Of a stretch of DNA of 64,000 nucleotides, positions 36,387-47,078 are shown piece after piece (position 1 is the stretch's first letter; every line of letters begins with the position of its first letter). The translations under genes and the position numbers were made by a program. The DNA is taken from positions 62,001 through 126,000 of the forward strand of contig NZ_QPID01000013.1 in the NCBI RefSeq assembly GCF_003336225.1. Reading direction: 5' to 3'. Source of the stretch: Corallincola holothuriorum (lineage in GTDB: Bacteria > Pseudomonadota > Gammaproteobacteria > Enterobacterales > Neiellaceae). The notes under the pieces are model-generated. The model saw only the letters and a program-made list of their open reading frames with translations. It made no database searches and had not been told where the DNA came from.

Positions 36387-37282
36387 CAAGAGCCCTGCTG
36401 TTCACTCCAACGTTGCTGCAGTAGATCAAGCTCTAACAGAGCAAACCTGTGCTCCACGTATTCATATATATTGGTGGCAATGGTGAGCTTCAAGAACGTC
36501 AAAGCTTGGGTATCCTTACCTTGCGCCAAATAACTCTTCGCCAGATAAAAATATGCTTCGCACAGCCGCTCGCTCATGCTGCTATTGTCATCCCAGTCTT
36601 GTTGCGCAAGCTGCAACAACTCAGCTTCGTCAATCGTACCCAATAGGTAGTTAGTAAGTTGCGTCGACCACTGATTATCATCGAGCTTGGCACGATTAAA
36701 CTGTAGGCGTGCCAGCGCTTCTGGCTGTGACAGACGACTCTCTGCTAAATAGAGCCAAATAGCACGATAAGGATCCGACGTATCACGCTGCAAGAAAGAC
36801 TCAAGATCTTCTACCGCTAGGTCATCTCGACCGGCGTAATAGAGTGCTATCCCCCGATTAAGGAAGGCATAGTCATGCTCTGGATCGAGCTCTAACGCAG
36901 AATCGAATGCTTGGAACGCATCTTCATACTGCTGGGTCTGGATAAAATAGATCCCAAGGCGGTTGTAGGCTTCCGCCATATCAGGGCGAAGATCGAGTGC
37001 TCGTTGAAAATCTAATTGTGCCAACCAGCGCATTCCTAAACGATCGTAATGAACACCACGTTGGTAAAACAGATAGGCTCGCTGGTCATCTTCATGATCA
37101 GGCATCGCCAGTAGCTGAGAAATCTTCGCTACCGTGAACTGATCTCTTGCCTTCGGCTGTTCTGGCTCAGCCAATACCAACGCTGGACCTTCAGGCTCAG
37201 GTGCCTGTGTACTGGCACAAGCACTTAAACCTAAAGCCATCAGTAAACACCAGCCAACGCGTAACTTCCGCGAATAATTCAT
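36386..37282 (-). CDS. nlpI: Lipoprotein NlpI with tetratricopeptide repeats
   Basis: NlpI is an outer-membrane lipoprotein that scaffolds peptidoglycan enzymes and, with Prc, degrades MepS. The 298-residue product has lipobox LGLSAC in the N-terminal signal. Tetratricopeptide repeats include AYLFYQRGVHYDRLGMRWLA, AEAYNRLGIYFIQTQQYEDA and AFLNRGIALYYAGRDDLAVE, and the C-terminus is AYFYLAKSYLAQGKDTQALT. The ATG at 37282 was chosen for the clean lipoprotein signal. It lies just beyond pnp, the same neighbour as in E. coli. Confidence 0.94.
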   Translation of the reverse strand: MNYSRKLRVGWCLLMALGLSACASTQAPEPEGPALVLAEPEQPKARDQFTVAKISQLLAMPDHEDDQRAYLFYQRGVHYDRLGMRWLAQLDFQRALDLRPDMAEAYNRLGIYFIQTQQYEDAFQAFDSALELDPEHDYAFLNRGIALYYAGRDDLAVEDLESFLQRDTSDPYRAIWLYLAESRLSQPEALARLQFNRAKLDDNQWSTQLTNYLLGTIDEAELLQLAQQDWDDNSSMSERLCEAYFYLAKSYLAQGKDTQALTFLKLTIATNIYEYVEHRFALLELDLLQQRWSEQQGS

Positions 37283-37346
37283 CAAAATCTGTCCTTGCTT
37301 CAAACCTTGGCCGCAGCCCATTGCGCTATCCTAGCAGGAAGCAAAC

Positions 37347-37375
37347 AAAAAGGGAGCGCAATGCGCTCCCTTTTT
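37347..37375. terminator. Bidirectional terminator after pnp
   Basis: Stem AAAAAGGGAGCGC/GCGCTCCCTTTTT with loop AAT, 20 bases after the pnp stop on the minus strand. It is symmetrical, so it could also act in the other direction. Confidence 0.88.
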
Positions 37376-37394
37376 TCTCAACAGTTAGACCGAC

Positions 37395-39524
37395 TTAGGC
37401 GTCAGCTTTATCTTCTGCTGGCTTCTGTTCCGCAGCAGGCGCTGCTTCTTTGATACTTAAACGTACACGGCCTTGACGATCAATTTCGATCACTTTAACC
37501 GGTACTTTCTGACCAACTTCCAGATAATCAGCCACTTTCTCAATACGCTCAGCAGCGATTTGAGAAATATGGACCAAACCTTCTTTGCCCGGAAGAACGC
37601 TCACAAAAGCACCAAAATCAACGATACGTACCACAGTACCTTCGTAGATGCGGTTAACTTCTACTTCTGCAGTGATCTCTTCGATACGACGGATAGCTTC
37701 TTTCGCCGCTAAACCATCAGTGGCAGCGATCTTGATAGTGCCATCGTCAGTGATATCGATGCTGGTACCCGTTTCTTCGGTCAGAGCACGGATAACTGCA
37801 CCACCCTTACCAATTACGTCACGGATCTTCTCCGGGTCGATCTTGATAGTGTGGATTCGCGGTGCAAAATCAGATACATCATCACGGTGACCGCCAATGG
37901 CTTCGTCCATCACAGACAGGATGTGCAAACGAGCACCTTTTGCCTGATTCAAAGCGATCTGCATGATCTCTTTAGTGATACCTTCGATCTTGATATCCAT
38001 CTGCAGTGCTGTCACACCACCGTTGGTACCAGCCACTTTGAAGTCCATATCGCCAAGGTGATCTTCATCACCCAAGATGTCAGACAGAACAACGAAATCG
38101 TCGCCTTCTTTCACCAAGCCCATCGCGATACCCGCAACAGAGGCTTTGATAGGAACACCTGCATCCATCAGCGCCAACGAAGTACCACAAACTGAAGCCA
38201 TTGAGCTTGAGCCGTTAGACTCGGTGATTTCAGAAACCACACGCACAGTGTACGGGAACTCTTCTTCGTTAGGCATAACCGCAGCGATACCACGCTTAGC
38301 CAAACGGCCGTGGCCAATTTCACGGCGCTTAGGAGAGCCAACAAAGCCAGCTTCGCCCACACAGTATGGAGGGAAGTTGTAATGCAGCATGAAACGGTCC
38401 GTACGCTCACCCAGCAAAGAATCGATATTCTGAGCATCACGAGCGGTACCAAGCGTAGTCGTCACTAATGCCTGAGTCTCACCACGGGTGAATACTGCAG
38501 AGCCGTGAGTACGTGGCAACACACCAGTCATGACATTAAGGGCACGAACCATCTCTGGGTCACGGCCATCGATACGTGGCTCACCAGCGATAATACGGTT
38601 ACGTACAACCGCTTTTTCAATTTTGTACAGTAGTTCAGAAACAGCGCGCTCATCAACGATGGCGTCTTCACCCGCTTCTTCAACAATGGCCGCTAACGCC
38701 GCGGATTTAACAGCTTTTGCAGCCACTTGGCGCTCAAGCTTGTCAGTGATCTTATATGCATCACCAAAACCAGCTTCAGACAAAGTTTTCAGTTTGCCGA
38801 ACAGGGTTTCGTCTTTTTCTGGTGCAGTCCAATCCCAAGCAGGGGTGGCTACTTCAGCTTTAAATTCATTGATTGCAGAAACAACGTTCTGCATCTGGTC
38901 ATGGCCATAAACAACCGCTTCCAGCATCACTTCTTCAGAAAGCACGTCGGCTTCTGATTCAACCATCAGCACAGCGCTTTCGGTACCGGCAACAACCAGG
39001 TCCAATTTGCTATTAGCCAGCTCTGACTCCAATGGATTCAATACGAACTCACCATCGATGTAACCAACGCGGGCACAACCGATAGGACCATTGAAAGGGA
39101 TACCAGAGATAGACAGGGCTGCAGACGTACCGATCATAGCTACAACATCTGGGTTAACTTCTGGGTTAACCGAGATAACTGTCGCTATCACCTGCACTTC
39201 ATTCATGAAGCCTTTAGGGAAAAGCGGACGAATTGGACGGTCAATCAGGCGAGCTGTCAGTGTTTCACCTTCAGAAGGACGACCTTCGCGCTTGAAGAAA
39301 CCACCAGGGATCTTACCAGCAGCATAAGTACGCTCCTGATAGTTCACCGTCAGCGGGAAGAAGTCACGACCTTCGCCGCTATCTTTAACACCAACCACAC
39401 TCACGAGAACCGTGGTGTCATCCATAGAAGCCAATACAGCGGCTGATGCTTGACGTGCAATAACGCCAGTTTCCAGGGTGACAGTATGTTGACCATACTG
39501 AAATGTTTTTATAATGGGATTCAC
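37395..39524 (-). CDS. pnp: Polynucleotide phosphorylase
   Basis: PNPase degrades RNA 3' to 5' with phosphate and is part of the degradosome. The 709-residue product has two RNase PH-like halves ([40 protein letters not shown]; then [20 protein letters not shown]). A KH domain ([20 protein letters not shown]) and an S1 domain ([20 protein letters not shown]) follow. Length matches E. coli (711). It follows rpsO by 178 bases, with the rpsO terminator between. Confidence 0.97.
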   Translation of the reverse strand: MNPIIKTFQYGQHTVTLETGVIARQASAAVLASMDDTTVLVSVVGVKDSGEGRDFFPLTVNYQERTYAAGKIPGGFFKREGRPSEGETLTARLIDRPIRPLFPKGFMNEVQVIATVISVNPEVNPDVVAMIGTSAALSISGIPFNGPIGCARVGYIDGEFVLNPLESELANSKLDLVVAGTESAVLMVESEADVLSEEVMLEAVVYGHDQMQNVVSAINEFKAEVATPAWDWTAPEKDETLFGKLKTLSEAGFGDAYKITDKLERQVAAKAVKSAALAAIVEEAGEDAIVDERAVSELLYKIEKAVVRNRIIAGEPRIDGRDPEMVRALNVMTGVLPRTHGSAVFTRGETQALVTTTLGTARDAQNIDSLLGERTDRFMLHYNFPPYCVGEAGFVGSPKRREIGHGRLAKRGIAAVMPNEEEFPYTVRVVSEITESNGSSSMASVCGTSLALMDAGVPIKASVAGIAMGLVKEGDDFVVLSDILGDEDHLGDMDFKVAGTNGGVTALQMDIKIEGITKEIMQIALNQAKGARLHILSVMDEAIGGHRDDVSDFAPRIHTIKIDPEKIRDVIGKGGAVIRALTEETGTSIDITDDGTIKIAATDGLAAKEAIRRIEEITAEVEVNRIYEGTVVRIVDFGAFVSVLPGKEGLVHISQIAAERIEKVADYLEVGQKVPVKVIEIDRQGRVRLSIKEAAPAAEQKPAEDKADA

Positions 39525-39654
39525 TTGTGTAATTCCTTAATCTATTTTTTCTTTATGCCGTTTTATAGCGGGCGTAATTATACTGGATCCGGCTGTTCTG
39601 CCTAGTGAAATGACCCGAATAACTGCAGGAAAGTAAAAATTTAACCGTAAAAAC

Positions 39655-39683
39655 AAAAAAAGAGCCTTATCGGCTCTTTTTTT
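39655..39683. terminator. Bidirectional terminator after rpsO
   Basis: AAAAAAAGAGCC and GGCTCTTTTTTT pair as a long stem with a short loop, 20 bases after the rpsO stop. In E. coli the corresponding site partly separates rpsO from pnp. Confidence 0.88.
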
Positions 39684-39702
39684 AACTCGGTCGTAACACG
39701 TC

Positions 39703-39972
39703 TTAGCGACGCAGACCCAGTTTTTCGATCAACGCCAGGTAACGTTCGTTGCTCTTACGCTTCAAGTAATCCAGTAACTTACGACGCTGGCTTACTTTAC
39801 GCAACAAACCTTGACGGCTGTGGTGATCGTGGATGTGTTCTTTGAAGTGACCCTGCAGCTGGTTGATATCGAAAGTCAGCAGAGCAACCTGAACTTCAGG
39901 TGAACCCGTATCGCCTTCGCCACGGCCAAATTCTGCAACCAGTCTTGCTTTTTCTTCAGTACTTAGTGACAT
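39703..39972 (-). CDS. rpsO: 30S ribosomal protein S15
   Basis: S15 binds 16S rRNA in early 30S assembly. The 89-residue product begins [20 protein letters not shown] and contains [40 protein letters not shown] and [20 protein letters not shown], nearly the E. coli sequence and length. The start at 39972 is the standard one; an upstream in-frame extension is not real. Confidence 0.98.
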   Translation of the reverse strand: MSLSTEEKARLVAEFGRGEGDTGSPEVQVALLTFDINQLQGHFKEHIHDHHSRQGLLRKVSQRRKLLDYLKRKSNERYLALIEKLGLRR

Positions 39973-40069
39973 CACTATTCTCCAATTTAATAACGTTCCC
40001 CCCAATCACTAATTCAGCGGGGAACTGAGGGCGCGTATTCTAACGACCCCCATGGCTGAACGCAAGGGC

Positions 40070-41011
40070 TCAGCAGTTAGGATTTTGAATTAATCGCTTA
40101 GGTGCCACTCGGCCGTCTTCATCGATCTGACCAAGGCCAACAAAACGCCGCTCTTCGCCAACAAAGACCCGTACCAAGCCATGAGCCGGGGCTTTGGGTA
40201 CTTGTACCGGCTGACCATTAAGCAAATAGCCTGCAACTTCGGGTAGCAAGGAGACTTCCGGCAGATCAGCGACAGGGCTATCCGCAGCCATCAACAGCGG
40301 ATCCAGCAGGGTCGAAGGCTCAACCTCCTGCTCACGCGCCTGTTCCAATAGCGCTTCCAGCTGTTCCAGCGTCACCATATTGGCATAGGGGTAATCTCTG
40401 ACGGCCGTGCGGCGTAACGAAGCAACGTGAGCACCACAGCCCAGCAGTTCACCAAGGTCATCCACTAAACTGCGGATGTAGGTCCCTTTTGAGCAATGCA
40501 CTTCCAGTGATACTTCATCACCTTCAAAAGCAAGAAGTTTGAGCTCAAAGATGGTAATAGGTCGGGCAGGACGTTCAATTTCGATACCTTGGCGAGCATA
40601 CCAATAAAGCGGTTTGCCTTCGTGCTTGAGCGCCGAGTACATCGAAGGGACCTGATTGATATCACCACGAAAGGGTTCCAGTGCTTTTACGAGCTCAGCT
40701 TCAGATACGTCCACCGCACGCTCAGCAACCACTTCGCCATCCGCGTCGGATGTCGTCGTACGGATCCCTAGCTTCGCCGTCACAACGTAACGTTTATCGG
40801 AATCGAGCAGGAACTGACTAAACTTGGTCGCTTCGCCGAGACAAATAGGTAGCATGCCGGTAGCTAACGGATCCAGCGCACCGGTATGCCCCGCTTTCTG
40901 AGCAAAAAAGATACGTTTAACACGCTGTAAGGCATGATTGGAAGAGAGGCCTAACGGTTTATCCAGCAATAATACGCCGTCAACAGCGCGGCCTCGGGTA
41001 CGACGTGCCAT
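40070..41011 (-). CDS. truB: tRNA pseudouridine(55) synthase TruB
   Basis: TruB makes pseudouridine 55 in the T arm of tRNAs. The 313-residue product has [20 protein letters not shown], the catalytic Asp in [20 protein letters not shown], and [20 protein letters not shown]. The C-terminal part is PUA-like ([20 protein letters not shown]). The ATG overlaps the rbfA stop by one base (TAATG), so it is probably coupled in the nusA-infB operon. Confidence 0.96.
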   Translation of the reverse strand: MARRTRGRAVDGVLLLDKPLGLSSNHALQRVKRIFFAQKAGHTGALDPLATGMLPICLGEATKFSQFLLDSDKRYVVTAKLGIRTTTSDADGEVVAERAVDVSEAELVKALEPFRGDINQVPSMYSALKHEGKPLYWYARQGIEIERPARPITIFELKLLAFEGDEVSLEVHCSKGTYIRSLVDDLGELLGCGAHVASLRRTAVRDYPYANMVTLEQLEALLEQAREQEVEPSTLLDPLLMAADSPVADLPEVSLLPEVAGYLLNGQPVQVPKAPAHGLVRVFVGEERRFVGLGQIDEDGRVAPKRLIQNPNC

Positions 41012-41406
41012 TACTCTTCGCTCTCGTCTTTCTTATCTTCACCACGACGAAGTTCATCGTTTTTTACTGCTTGAGAAGCCAAACTAGAGAGACGCATCCC
41101 TTCCACTAATGACTTATCAAATTGAAACTTAACTTCAGGCGTGACACGCAGTTTCACCGCACTGCCTAGCAGCATGCGTATCATTTTCTTATGATCTTCC
41201 AGCGCTGCCATTGCGCCATCAATCTTCTCCTGTTCATCAAACAGGAAGGTGACAAACACCTTGGCATAGGCCAGATCTCGGGACATTTCGACATCAGACA
41301 CGGTGACCATACCCAATCGATCATCGCGGATCTCGCGTTGAAGGATCATTGCAATGGCTTGCTGTACCTGCTGTCCAACGCGAAACACGCGGTTGGAATT
41401 TGCCAT
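41011..41406 (-). CDS. rbfA: Ribosome-binding factor A
   Basis: RbfA helps mature 16S rRNA 5' end, especially in the cold. The 131-residue product begins [20 protein letters not shown] and has [33 protein letters not shown] and [17 protein letters not shown], matching the KH-like RbfA fold. The C-terminus is charged ([12 protein letters not shown]). The ATG at 41406 is the family start. A strong hairpin lies just upstream in the gap to infB. Confidence 0.95.
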   Translation of the reverse strand: MANSNRVFRVGQQVQQAIAMILQREIRDDRLGMVTVSDVEMSRDLAYAKVFVTFLFDEQEKIDGAMAALEDHKKMIRMLLGSAVKLRVTPEVKFQFDKSLVEGMRLSSLASQAVKNDELRRGEDKKDESEE

Positions 41407-41427
41407 ATTATAATTGCCTCTTAATAC

Positions 41428-41461
41428 AAATGGGTTGAGAGCCTTCGCCCTCAACCCATTT
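41428..41461. promoter_or_regulatory. Long perfect hairpin between infB and rbfA
   Basis: A perfect 12-bp stem AAATGGGTTGAG/CTCAACCCATTT with a 10-base loop fills the 95-base gap after infB. No T tract follows on the minus strand (GTATTAAG), so it is more likely an RNA processing or stabilising hairpin than a terminator. Confidence 0.55.
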
Positions 41462-41501
41462 CATTACACTTTAAAAGTGACAGTGACGACCTTGCGCAGT
41501 A

Positions 41502-44165
41502 TTACAACGTACGCTTAATCTCAACCGTTTCAAATACTTCGATCTGGTCACCGACTTTAACGTCATTATAGTTTTTAACGCCGATACCACACTCTACGCC
41601 GTTACGAACTTCATTCACATCGTCTTTAAAGCGGCGCAGTGATTCCAGCTCACCTTCGTAGATAACCACGTTTTCACGCAGTACTCGAATTGGTGCGCTG
41701 CGCTTAATGATACCTTCGGTCACCATACAGCCAGCAATCGCACCCAGCTTCGGTGACTTAAACACATCACGAACTTCAGCCAGACCAATGATCTCCTGCT
41801 TGTACTCAGGCTTAAGCATACCGCTCATCGCCTGGCGTACTTCATCAATCACATCGTAAATCACGCTGTAGTAACGTAAGTCAATGTTCTCGGCATCAAC
41901 CACTTTACGGGCTGAAGCGTCGGCACGAACGTTAAAACCAACAACAATAGCGTTGGAAGCCGCAGCCAGTGTCACGTCAGTCTCAGTAATACCACCTACG
42001 CCATTACCAATAATCTTCACTTTAACTTCGTCGGTAGATAGCTTAGCTAGTGACTCGCTGATCGCTTCCAATGAACCTTGAACGTCGGCCTTAAGCACCA
42101 GATTAAGTTCAGAAACTTCACCCTCTTCCATGTTAGCGAACATGTTTTCAAGCTTAGCCTTCTGCTGACGCGCTAGTTTCACATCACGGAACTTGCCTTG
42201 ACGATAAAGCGCCACTTCACGGGCTTTCTTCTCATCTTTAACAGCCGTGGCTTCATCGCCCGCTGATGGCACACCACTCAAGCCCTGGATCTCAACAGGG
42301 ATCGACGGACCTGCATCGGTAATGCTGCGACCTAACTCATCCTTCATCGCACGGATACGGCCATACTCAAGACCACACAGAATAATGTCACCTTGACGTA
42401 ACGTACCCTGCTGAACCAATACTGATGCGATAGGGCCACGGCCTTTATCAAGGCGTGATTCAATCACGATACCACTTGCCAGACCTTCCGGATTTGCTTT
42501 CAACTCCAGAACTTCGGAAACCAGCAATATAGCTTCTAGCAGTTCATCAATGCCTTCACCAGACTTCGCCGATACATGAACGAACTGTGTATCGCCGCCC
42601 CAGTCTTCAGGCAAAACGTCTAGCTGGGCTAGCTCGTTCTTAACACGATCAGGATCCGCTTCTTCTTTATCAATCTTGTTAACCGCAACAACGATTGGTA
42701 CATCTGCGGCACGCGCGTGTTGTACAGCTTCTTTTGTTTGCGGCATAACGCCATCATCAGCAGCCACAACAAGTACAACGATATCCGTCGCCTTAGCACC
42801 ACGAGCACGCATAGAGGTAAACGCTGCGTGGCCCGGTGTATCCAAGAAGGTGACCATACCGTTATCAGTTTCGACGTGATAAGCACCAATGTGCTGGGTA
42901 ATACCGCCAGCCTCACCATCTGCAACCTTGGCATTACGGATGTAATCCAACAGCGACGTCTTACCATGGTCAACGTGACCCATGATAGTCACAACAGGCG
43001 CACGCGTAATCGCTTCACCAGCGTCAGAAGTCGCTGCAGCCATTACCTGCTCTTCCAGTTCGTTCTCTTTTACTAGAACAACTTTGTGACCCATCTCTTC
43101 ACAGACAAGGGCTGCAGTTTCCTGGTCGATAACCTGATTAATAGTCGCCATAGCGCCCATTTTCATCATAGTCTTAACGACTTCAGCACCTTTAACAGCC
43201 ATCTTATTGGCTAGTTCAGCCACGGTAATCGCTTCACCGATGCGAACATCACGTTCTACCGGTGCCGCTGGCTTGGTGAAGCCGTGTTGCAGGGCTGTCG
43301 GTGCAGGTGTATTGCGACCGCCACGACGGCCTCTATGAGAAACAGCCGGCTGCGCCTTTTTCTTTTTCCGACGACGTGAGCGCTGTTCTGCTTGCTCATC
43401 CTGCTTATCTTCGGCTTCCTGCGCATAGCGGTTGGAGTGAAGATGAACATCTTCTTTCTCTTTTGCTTTACGCGCTTCCTCTTCTTTCTTCCAGCGCTCT
43501 GAATTTTCTTCAGCAAGGCGTTTGGCTTCTTCCGCTTTGGCGTCCGCTTCTGCTTCGGCTTTACGGCGTAACTCTTCGTCCTGCTTAGCTTTCAAAGCAG
43601 CTTCTTCCTGACGAGAGGCTTCTTCAGCTGCACGCTCTTCAGGGCTCTTATTCGCTTCTTCAGCTGCGCGACGCTTAGCATCTTCAGCCTTACGCTTGGC
43701 TTCTTCTTCCTTGCGCTTGGCATCTTCAGCCTTGCGTGCAGCCTCTTCTTCCTTACGCTTGGCTTCTTCCTCTGCCTTACGCTGTGCTTCAGCCGCTGCC
43801 GCTTGTTCAGCTTCCAGGCGGGCTTTCTCTTCAGCCTCCTGGCGTGCTTGTTCTTCAACTGCACTACGCTTCACATACGTGCGCTTCTTCCGCACTTCAA
43901 CCTGAACGGCCTTAGCTTTACCGCCAGCACCGCCGCTTGGTACGCTCAAGGTTGACTTAGTCGTACGACGTAATGTCATACGCTTAGGCTCACCAGCGTC
44001 CCCGCCATGCTGCTTATGCAAATGAGAAAGCAGCGCCTGCTTCTCATCTTCAGTTACCGAATCACTCTCTGATTTAACCATGCCCGCATCAGCAAATTGC
44101 TGAAGCAAGCGGTCAACAGGTGTGTTGATCTCACTGGCAAGTTTATTGACTGTGACTTCTGCCAT
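41502..44165 (-). CDS. infB: Translation initiation factor IF-2
   Basis: IF-2 is the GTPase that brings initiator tRNA to the 30S subunit. The 887-residue product has an N-terminal IF2_N domain ([20 protein letters not shown]). A very long Ala/Glu/Lys/Arg-rich helix runs from about residue 95 to 270, followed by a second IF2_N region. The G domain at about residues 390-560 has [28 protein letters not shown] and [15 protein letters not shown], and the C-terminal beta-barrel domains follow. The ATG at 44165 follows GAAGG. It lies 26 bases after nusA. Confidence 0.97.
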   Translation of the reverse strand: MAEVTVNKLASEINTPVDRLLQQFADAGMVKSESDSVTEDEKQALLSHLHKQHGGDAGEPKRMTLRRTTKSTLSVPSGGAGGKAKAVQVEVRKKRTYVKRSAVEEQARQEAEEKARLEAEQAAAAEAQRKAEEEAKRKEEEAARKAEDAKRKEEEAKRKAEDAKRRAAEEANKSPEERAAEEASRQEEAALKAKQDEELRRKAEAEADAKAEEAKRLAEENSERWKKEEEARKAKEKEDVHLHSNRYAQEAEDKQDEQAEQRSRRRKKKKAQPAVSHRGRRGGRNTPAPTALQHGFTKPAAPVERDVRIGEAITVAELANKMAVKGAEVVKTMMKMGAMATINQVIDQETAALVCEEMGHKVVLVKENELEEQVMAAATSDAGEAITRAPVVTIMGHVDHGKTSLLDYIRNAKVADGEAGGITQHIGAYHVETDNGMVTFLDTPGHAAFTSMRARGAKATDIVVLVVAADDGVMPQTKEAVQHARAADVPIVVAVNKIDKEEADPDRVKNELAQLDVLPEDWGGDTQFVHVSAKSGEGIDELLEAILLVSEVLELKANPEGLASGIVIESRLDKGRGPIASVLVQQGTLRQGDIILCGLEYGRIRAMKDELGRSITDAGPSIPVEIQGLSGVPSAGDEATAVKDEKKAREVALYRQGKFRDVKLARQQKAKLENMFANMEEGEVSELNLVLKADVQGSLEAISESLAKLSTDEVKVKIIGNGVGGITETDVTLAAASNAIVVGFNVRADASARKVVDAENIDLRYYSVIYDVIDEVRQAMSGMLKPEYKQEIIGLAEVRDVFKSPKLGAIAGCMVTEGIIKRSAPIRVLRENVVIYEGELESLRRFKDDVNEVRNGVECGIGVKNYNDVKVGDQIEVFETVEIKRTL

Positions 44166-44191
44166 TACCTTCACTACCTCCGTTGCACCGC

Positions 44192-45697
44192 TTAGTTGGC
44201 TTCATCTTCACCAAACCAACAGATATTTCTAGCGGCCATAATTAACTCGCCAGCACTCTTAGCATTTAACCCATCTATATCGAGGAGATCATCAGTGCCT
44301 TGTTCAGCCAGATCTTCCAGGGTACAAACGCCTTTGCTCGCGAGTACATAGGCCATGTGTTGTTCCATACCTTCGAGGTTCAGCAGATCTTCTGCCGGCT
44401 CAGCCCCTTCGAGGCTTTCCTCTTCCGCCAGAGCTTGCGTGGTCAGTGCATCTTTCGCACGGGTACGCAGCTCTTCGACCAGATCGTCATCTAGCCCTTC
44501 GATTTCAAGTAACTCTGCGGCCGGAACATAAGCAATCTCTTCCAGCGTACTGAAACCTTCATCTGCCAACAGGGCAGCAAACTCTTCATCGATACCCAAA
44601 CCATCAACAAACACCTTAATAACAGATGCAGCTTCCGCTTGATGCTTGGCATTCATATCTTCTTGCGTCATCACATTCAGTTCCCACTCAGTCAATTGAC
44701 TGGCAAGACGAATGTTTTGACCGTTACGACCAATAGCCATGGCTAAATTATCAGCTTCCACAGCGACATCCATGGTGTGCTTGTCTTCATCAACTATGAT
44801 GGAAGCAACATCCGCAGGCGCCATGGCATTAATAACGTACTGCGCGGCATTGTCATCCCACAGCACAATATCAACACGCTCACCGCCAAGCTCACCAGAA
44901 ACCGCTTGGACACGACTACCACGCATACCAACACACGCCCCCACAGGATCGATGCGGCGGTCATTGGTTTTCACCGATATCTTCGCTCGTGACCCAGGAT
45001 CGCGTGCGGCGGCCATGATTTCAATCATCTCCTCGCCGATCTCTGGCACTTCAATGCGGAACAGTTCAATCAGCATTTCAGGGCGGCTGCGGCTTAAGAA
45101 TAACTGAGCACCACGGGCTTCAGGACGAACAGAGAACAATAAGGCTCTTACCCGATCGCCAGGACGGAACGTCTCACGTGGCAACATCTCTTCGCGATAC
45201 AACACAGCTTCTGCGTTGCTACCCAAATCAATAATCACGCTATCGCGATTCACTTTCTTGACCACTCCAGTGACTAACTCACCTTCCTGATCCTGAAATT
45301 GCTCAACAACCTGCGCACGCTCTGCTTCACGTACCTTCTGAACGATAACCTGCTTTGCAGTTTGCGTCGTGATACGGTCAAACTTAACCGACTCAATCTG
45401 CTCTTCAACATATTCGCCAGGAGTTATCTCCGGCTCATCCACCTGCGCAGCAGCTAACGTGATCTCGGCGTATGGATTTTCTAATCCGCTGTCTTCAAGT
45501 TCGACTACAAGCCAACGGCGATAAGTATCGTATTGACCCGTCTTACGGTCGATCTCAACACGTACTTCTATATCACCTTCATATTTCTTTTTTGTTGCGG
45601 TGGCCAGTGCTATCTCTAGCGCCTCGAAGATCTTTTCCCGCGGTACTGCTTTTTCGTTGGATACTGCGTCAACGACCAGCAAGATCTCTTTGTTCAT
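44192..45697 (-). CDS. nusA: Transcription termination/antitermination factor NusA
   Basis: NusA binds RNA polymerase and modulates pausing, termination and antitermination. The 501-residue product has an N-terminal polymerase-binding domain ([20 protein letters not shown]), an S1 domain ([20 protein letters not shown]), two KH domains ([40 protein letters not shown]), and two C-terminal acidic repeats ([40 protein letters not shown]), the full gammaproteobacterial layout. The start at 45697 matches homologues. Confidence 0.97.
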   Translation of the reverse strand: MNKEILLVVDAVSNEKAVPREKIFEALEIALATATKKKYEGDIEVRVEIDRKTGQYDTYRRWLVVELEDSGLENPYAEITLAAAQVDEPEITPGEYVEEQIESVKFDRITTQTAKQVIVQKVREAERAQVVEQFQDQEGELVTGVVKKVNRDSVIIDLGSNAEAVLYREEMLPRETFRPGDRVRALLFSVRPEARGAQLFLSRSRPEMLIELFRIEVPEIGEEMIEIMAAARDPGSRAKISVKTNDRRIDPVGACVGMRGSRVQAVSGELGGERVDIVLWDDNAAQYVINAMAPADVASIIVDEDKHTMDVAVEADNLAMAIGRNGQNIRLASQLTEWELNVMTQEDMNAKHQAEAASVIKVFVDGLGIDEEFAALLADEGFSTLEEIAYVPAAELLEIEGLDDDLVEELRTRAKDALTTQALAEEESLEGAEPAEDLLNLEGMEQHMAYVLASKGVCTLEDLAEQGTDDLLDIDGLNAKSAGELIMAARNICWFGEDEAN

Positions 45698-45725
45698 CTC
45701 GAATGCCTCGCTTCGCCAAGTCCCA

Positions 45726-46184
45726 TCAATCAAAGATAGGGACAATGTTGCCCTTTCGTACGTTATTCAACGCAATCAGAGCCTCTTCGCCATCTACTTT
45801 CAACGTCAGGGTATCACCCTCTACCGCCAGCAAATCGCCGGTAAATTTTCGCCGCCCATTAACAGGCAACACGGTCTGTAAACTCACTTTTTGTCCAACC
45901 ACTGCTTCATAATGGGCGCGCTTGAACAAAGGACGAGCCATACCCGGAGAAGAAACCTCCAAGTTATATTCGCCCGCAATAGGATCTTCGACATCAAGTA
46001 CAGCGCTCACTTGGCGGCTAACTTCCGCACAATGTTCAACGGTGATGCCGTCTTCATGATCGATATAGAGACGCAGCACAGAGCTACGCCCAGCACGGAT
46101 AAGCTCCAGACCCAGCAACTCCAGCCCTGTCGCTTCGACAGCTGGCTCTAGCATGATGGTCAATTTTGATTCGAGCTTCGCCAA
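45726..46184 (-). CDS. rimP: Ribosome maturation factor RimP
   Basis: RimP supports 30S assembly. I chose a TTG start at 46184, giving 152 residues beginning with the [20 protein letters not shown] stretch (first residue Met in the protein). It is preceded by GGAGA at good spacing, and E. coli RimP has 150 residues. The frame also has an ATG at 46214, but that codon lies in the stem-loop of a terminator-like structure. Family motifs are [40 protein letters not shown] and [15 protein letters not shown]. It heads the nusA-infB operon after the initiator tRNA. Confidence 0.93.
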   Translation of the reverse strand: MAKLESKLTIMLEPAVEATGLELLGLELIRAGRSSVLRLYIDHEDGITVEHCAEVSRQVSAVLDVEDPIAGEYNLEVSSPGMARPLFKRAHYEAVVGQKVSLQTVLPVNGRRKFTGDLLAVEGDTLTLKVDGEEALIALNNVRKGNIVPIFD

Positions 46185-46201
46185 ATCAGTTCTCCACAAA
46201 T

Positions 46202-46221
46202 AAAAAAAGGGCATAACGCCC
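46202..46221 (-). terminator. Second terminator-like hairpin between tRNA-fMet and rimP
   Basis: On the minus strand a GGGC/GCCC stem with loop GTTAT is followed by seven T residues, 18 bases before the rimP TTG. The short stem suggests incomplete termination, so that some transcripts read into rimP. Confidence 0.5.
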
Positions 46222-46264
46222 CTAGCTGATACAACCTGCGGTAGCTAACAGAGCAGTAAATAAC

Positions 46265-46296
46265 AAAAAGCCCCGTGTCTTAGCTGCGGGGCTTAA
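46265..46296 (-). terminator. Intrinsic terminator after tRNA-fMet
   Basis: On the minus strand AAGCCCCG/CGGGGCTT with an 11-base loop is followed by T5, about 50 bases after the tRNA. Tandem terminators between metY and rimP are also known in E. coli. Confidence 0.75.
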
Positions 46297-46344
46297 AGCG
46301 ATACCCTCTGTGCGCCGTGGGCGCTTACCTCGTTAAAGGTAAAG

Positions 46345-46421
<77 letters not shown>

Positions 46422-46471
46422 CCAACAAGGTCTGAATTATATTCAGCTGCCTATCCATAGGCAAGTAAGTA

Positions 46472-46505
46472 AATAAAAGGCCGACGAATTGTCAGCCTTT
46501 TATTG
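46472..46505. terminator. Hairpin between the two tRNA genes
   Basis: AATAAAAGGC and GCCTTTTATT pair around an inner GAC/GTC with one mismatch. The stem is AT-rich at the base with T residues on either strand, so it can terminate in both directions. Confidence 0.6.
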
Positions 46506-46509
46506 AAAT

Positions 46510-46595
46510 TGGTGCCGAGAGCGGGACTTGAACCCGCACGTCCATAGGACACTACCCCCTCAAGATAGCGTGTCTACCAATTCCACCACCTCGGC
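46510..46595 (-). tRNA. leuU: tRNA-Leu (GAG)
   Basis: An 86-base class II tRNA on the minus strand with GCCGAGG acceptor end, long variable arm, encoded CCA, and anticodon loop CTTGAGG giving GAG. Its place between secG and metY is the same as leuU in E. coli. Confidence 0.95.
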
Positions 46596-46602
46596 AAACG
46601 CT

Positions 46603-46953
46603 TTAGTTTGGAATATCGTCCTTGGCATCTTCAGGTGCAGCGGGTGCTGCAGGAGCAACAAGCTCTTCTGCAACCACAGGCGCTTCACCACCAAGGTTAT
46701 TCCAATCTTCCTCTTGCTTAACTGCATTTGCAGTTAGGTTGCCGAGCAACAAGCTAAGGATAAAAAATGAGGTTGCAAGGACAGCCGTGGTACGAGTAAG
46801 AAAATTACCTGAACCAGATGCACCAAACAAAGTACCGGAAGCACCAGCACCAAATGAAGCACCCATGTCTGCACCTTTACCACGCTGGAGCAACACCAAG
46901 CCGATAAGCGAAAGTGCTACCAACAGATACAGAACTAATAAAACCTCGTACAT
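46603..46953 (-). CDS. secG: Protein-export membrane protein SecG
   Basis: SecG is the third subunit of the SecYEG translocon. The 116-residue product has two membrane segments (YEVLLVLYLLVALSLIGLVL and LTRTTAVLATSFFILSLLLG), separated by the conserved LQRGKGADMGASFGAGASGT loop. The C-terminal tail is Ala/Pro/Glu rich. The ATG at 46953 gives the family start MYEVLLVLY. It directly precedes leuU. Confidence 0.95.
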   Translation of the reverse strand: MYEVLLVLYLLVALSLIGLVLLQRGKGADMGASFGAGASGTLFGASGSGNFLTRTTAVLATSFFILSLLLGNLTANAVKQEEDWNNLGGEAPVVAEELVAPAAPAAPEDAKDDIPN

Positions 46954-47078
46954 GCTAATCTTCCCGAAGTGCAGCCTAGCTGCGTTCCTAACAAACCACC
47001 TCATTTCAAGGCGGGCAGATATTAACTAATGCGGCCCTCTGTTACAAGAGCCGTAGCAATAAAATTACATTTAACTGG

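Noticed and set aside
43256-43864. Lys/Arg-rich minus-strand frames inside infB that look like nucleic-acid-binding proteins
   Set aside because: They are the alternate frame of the Ala/Glu/Lys repeat region of IF-2, and the composition is forced by that codon pattern.
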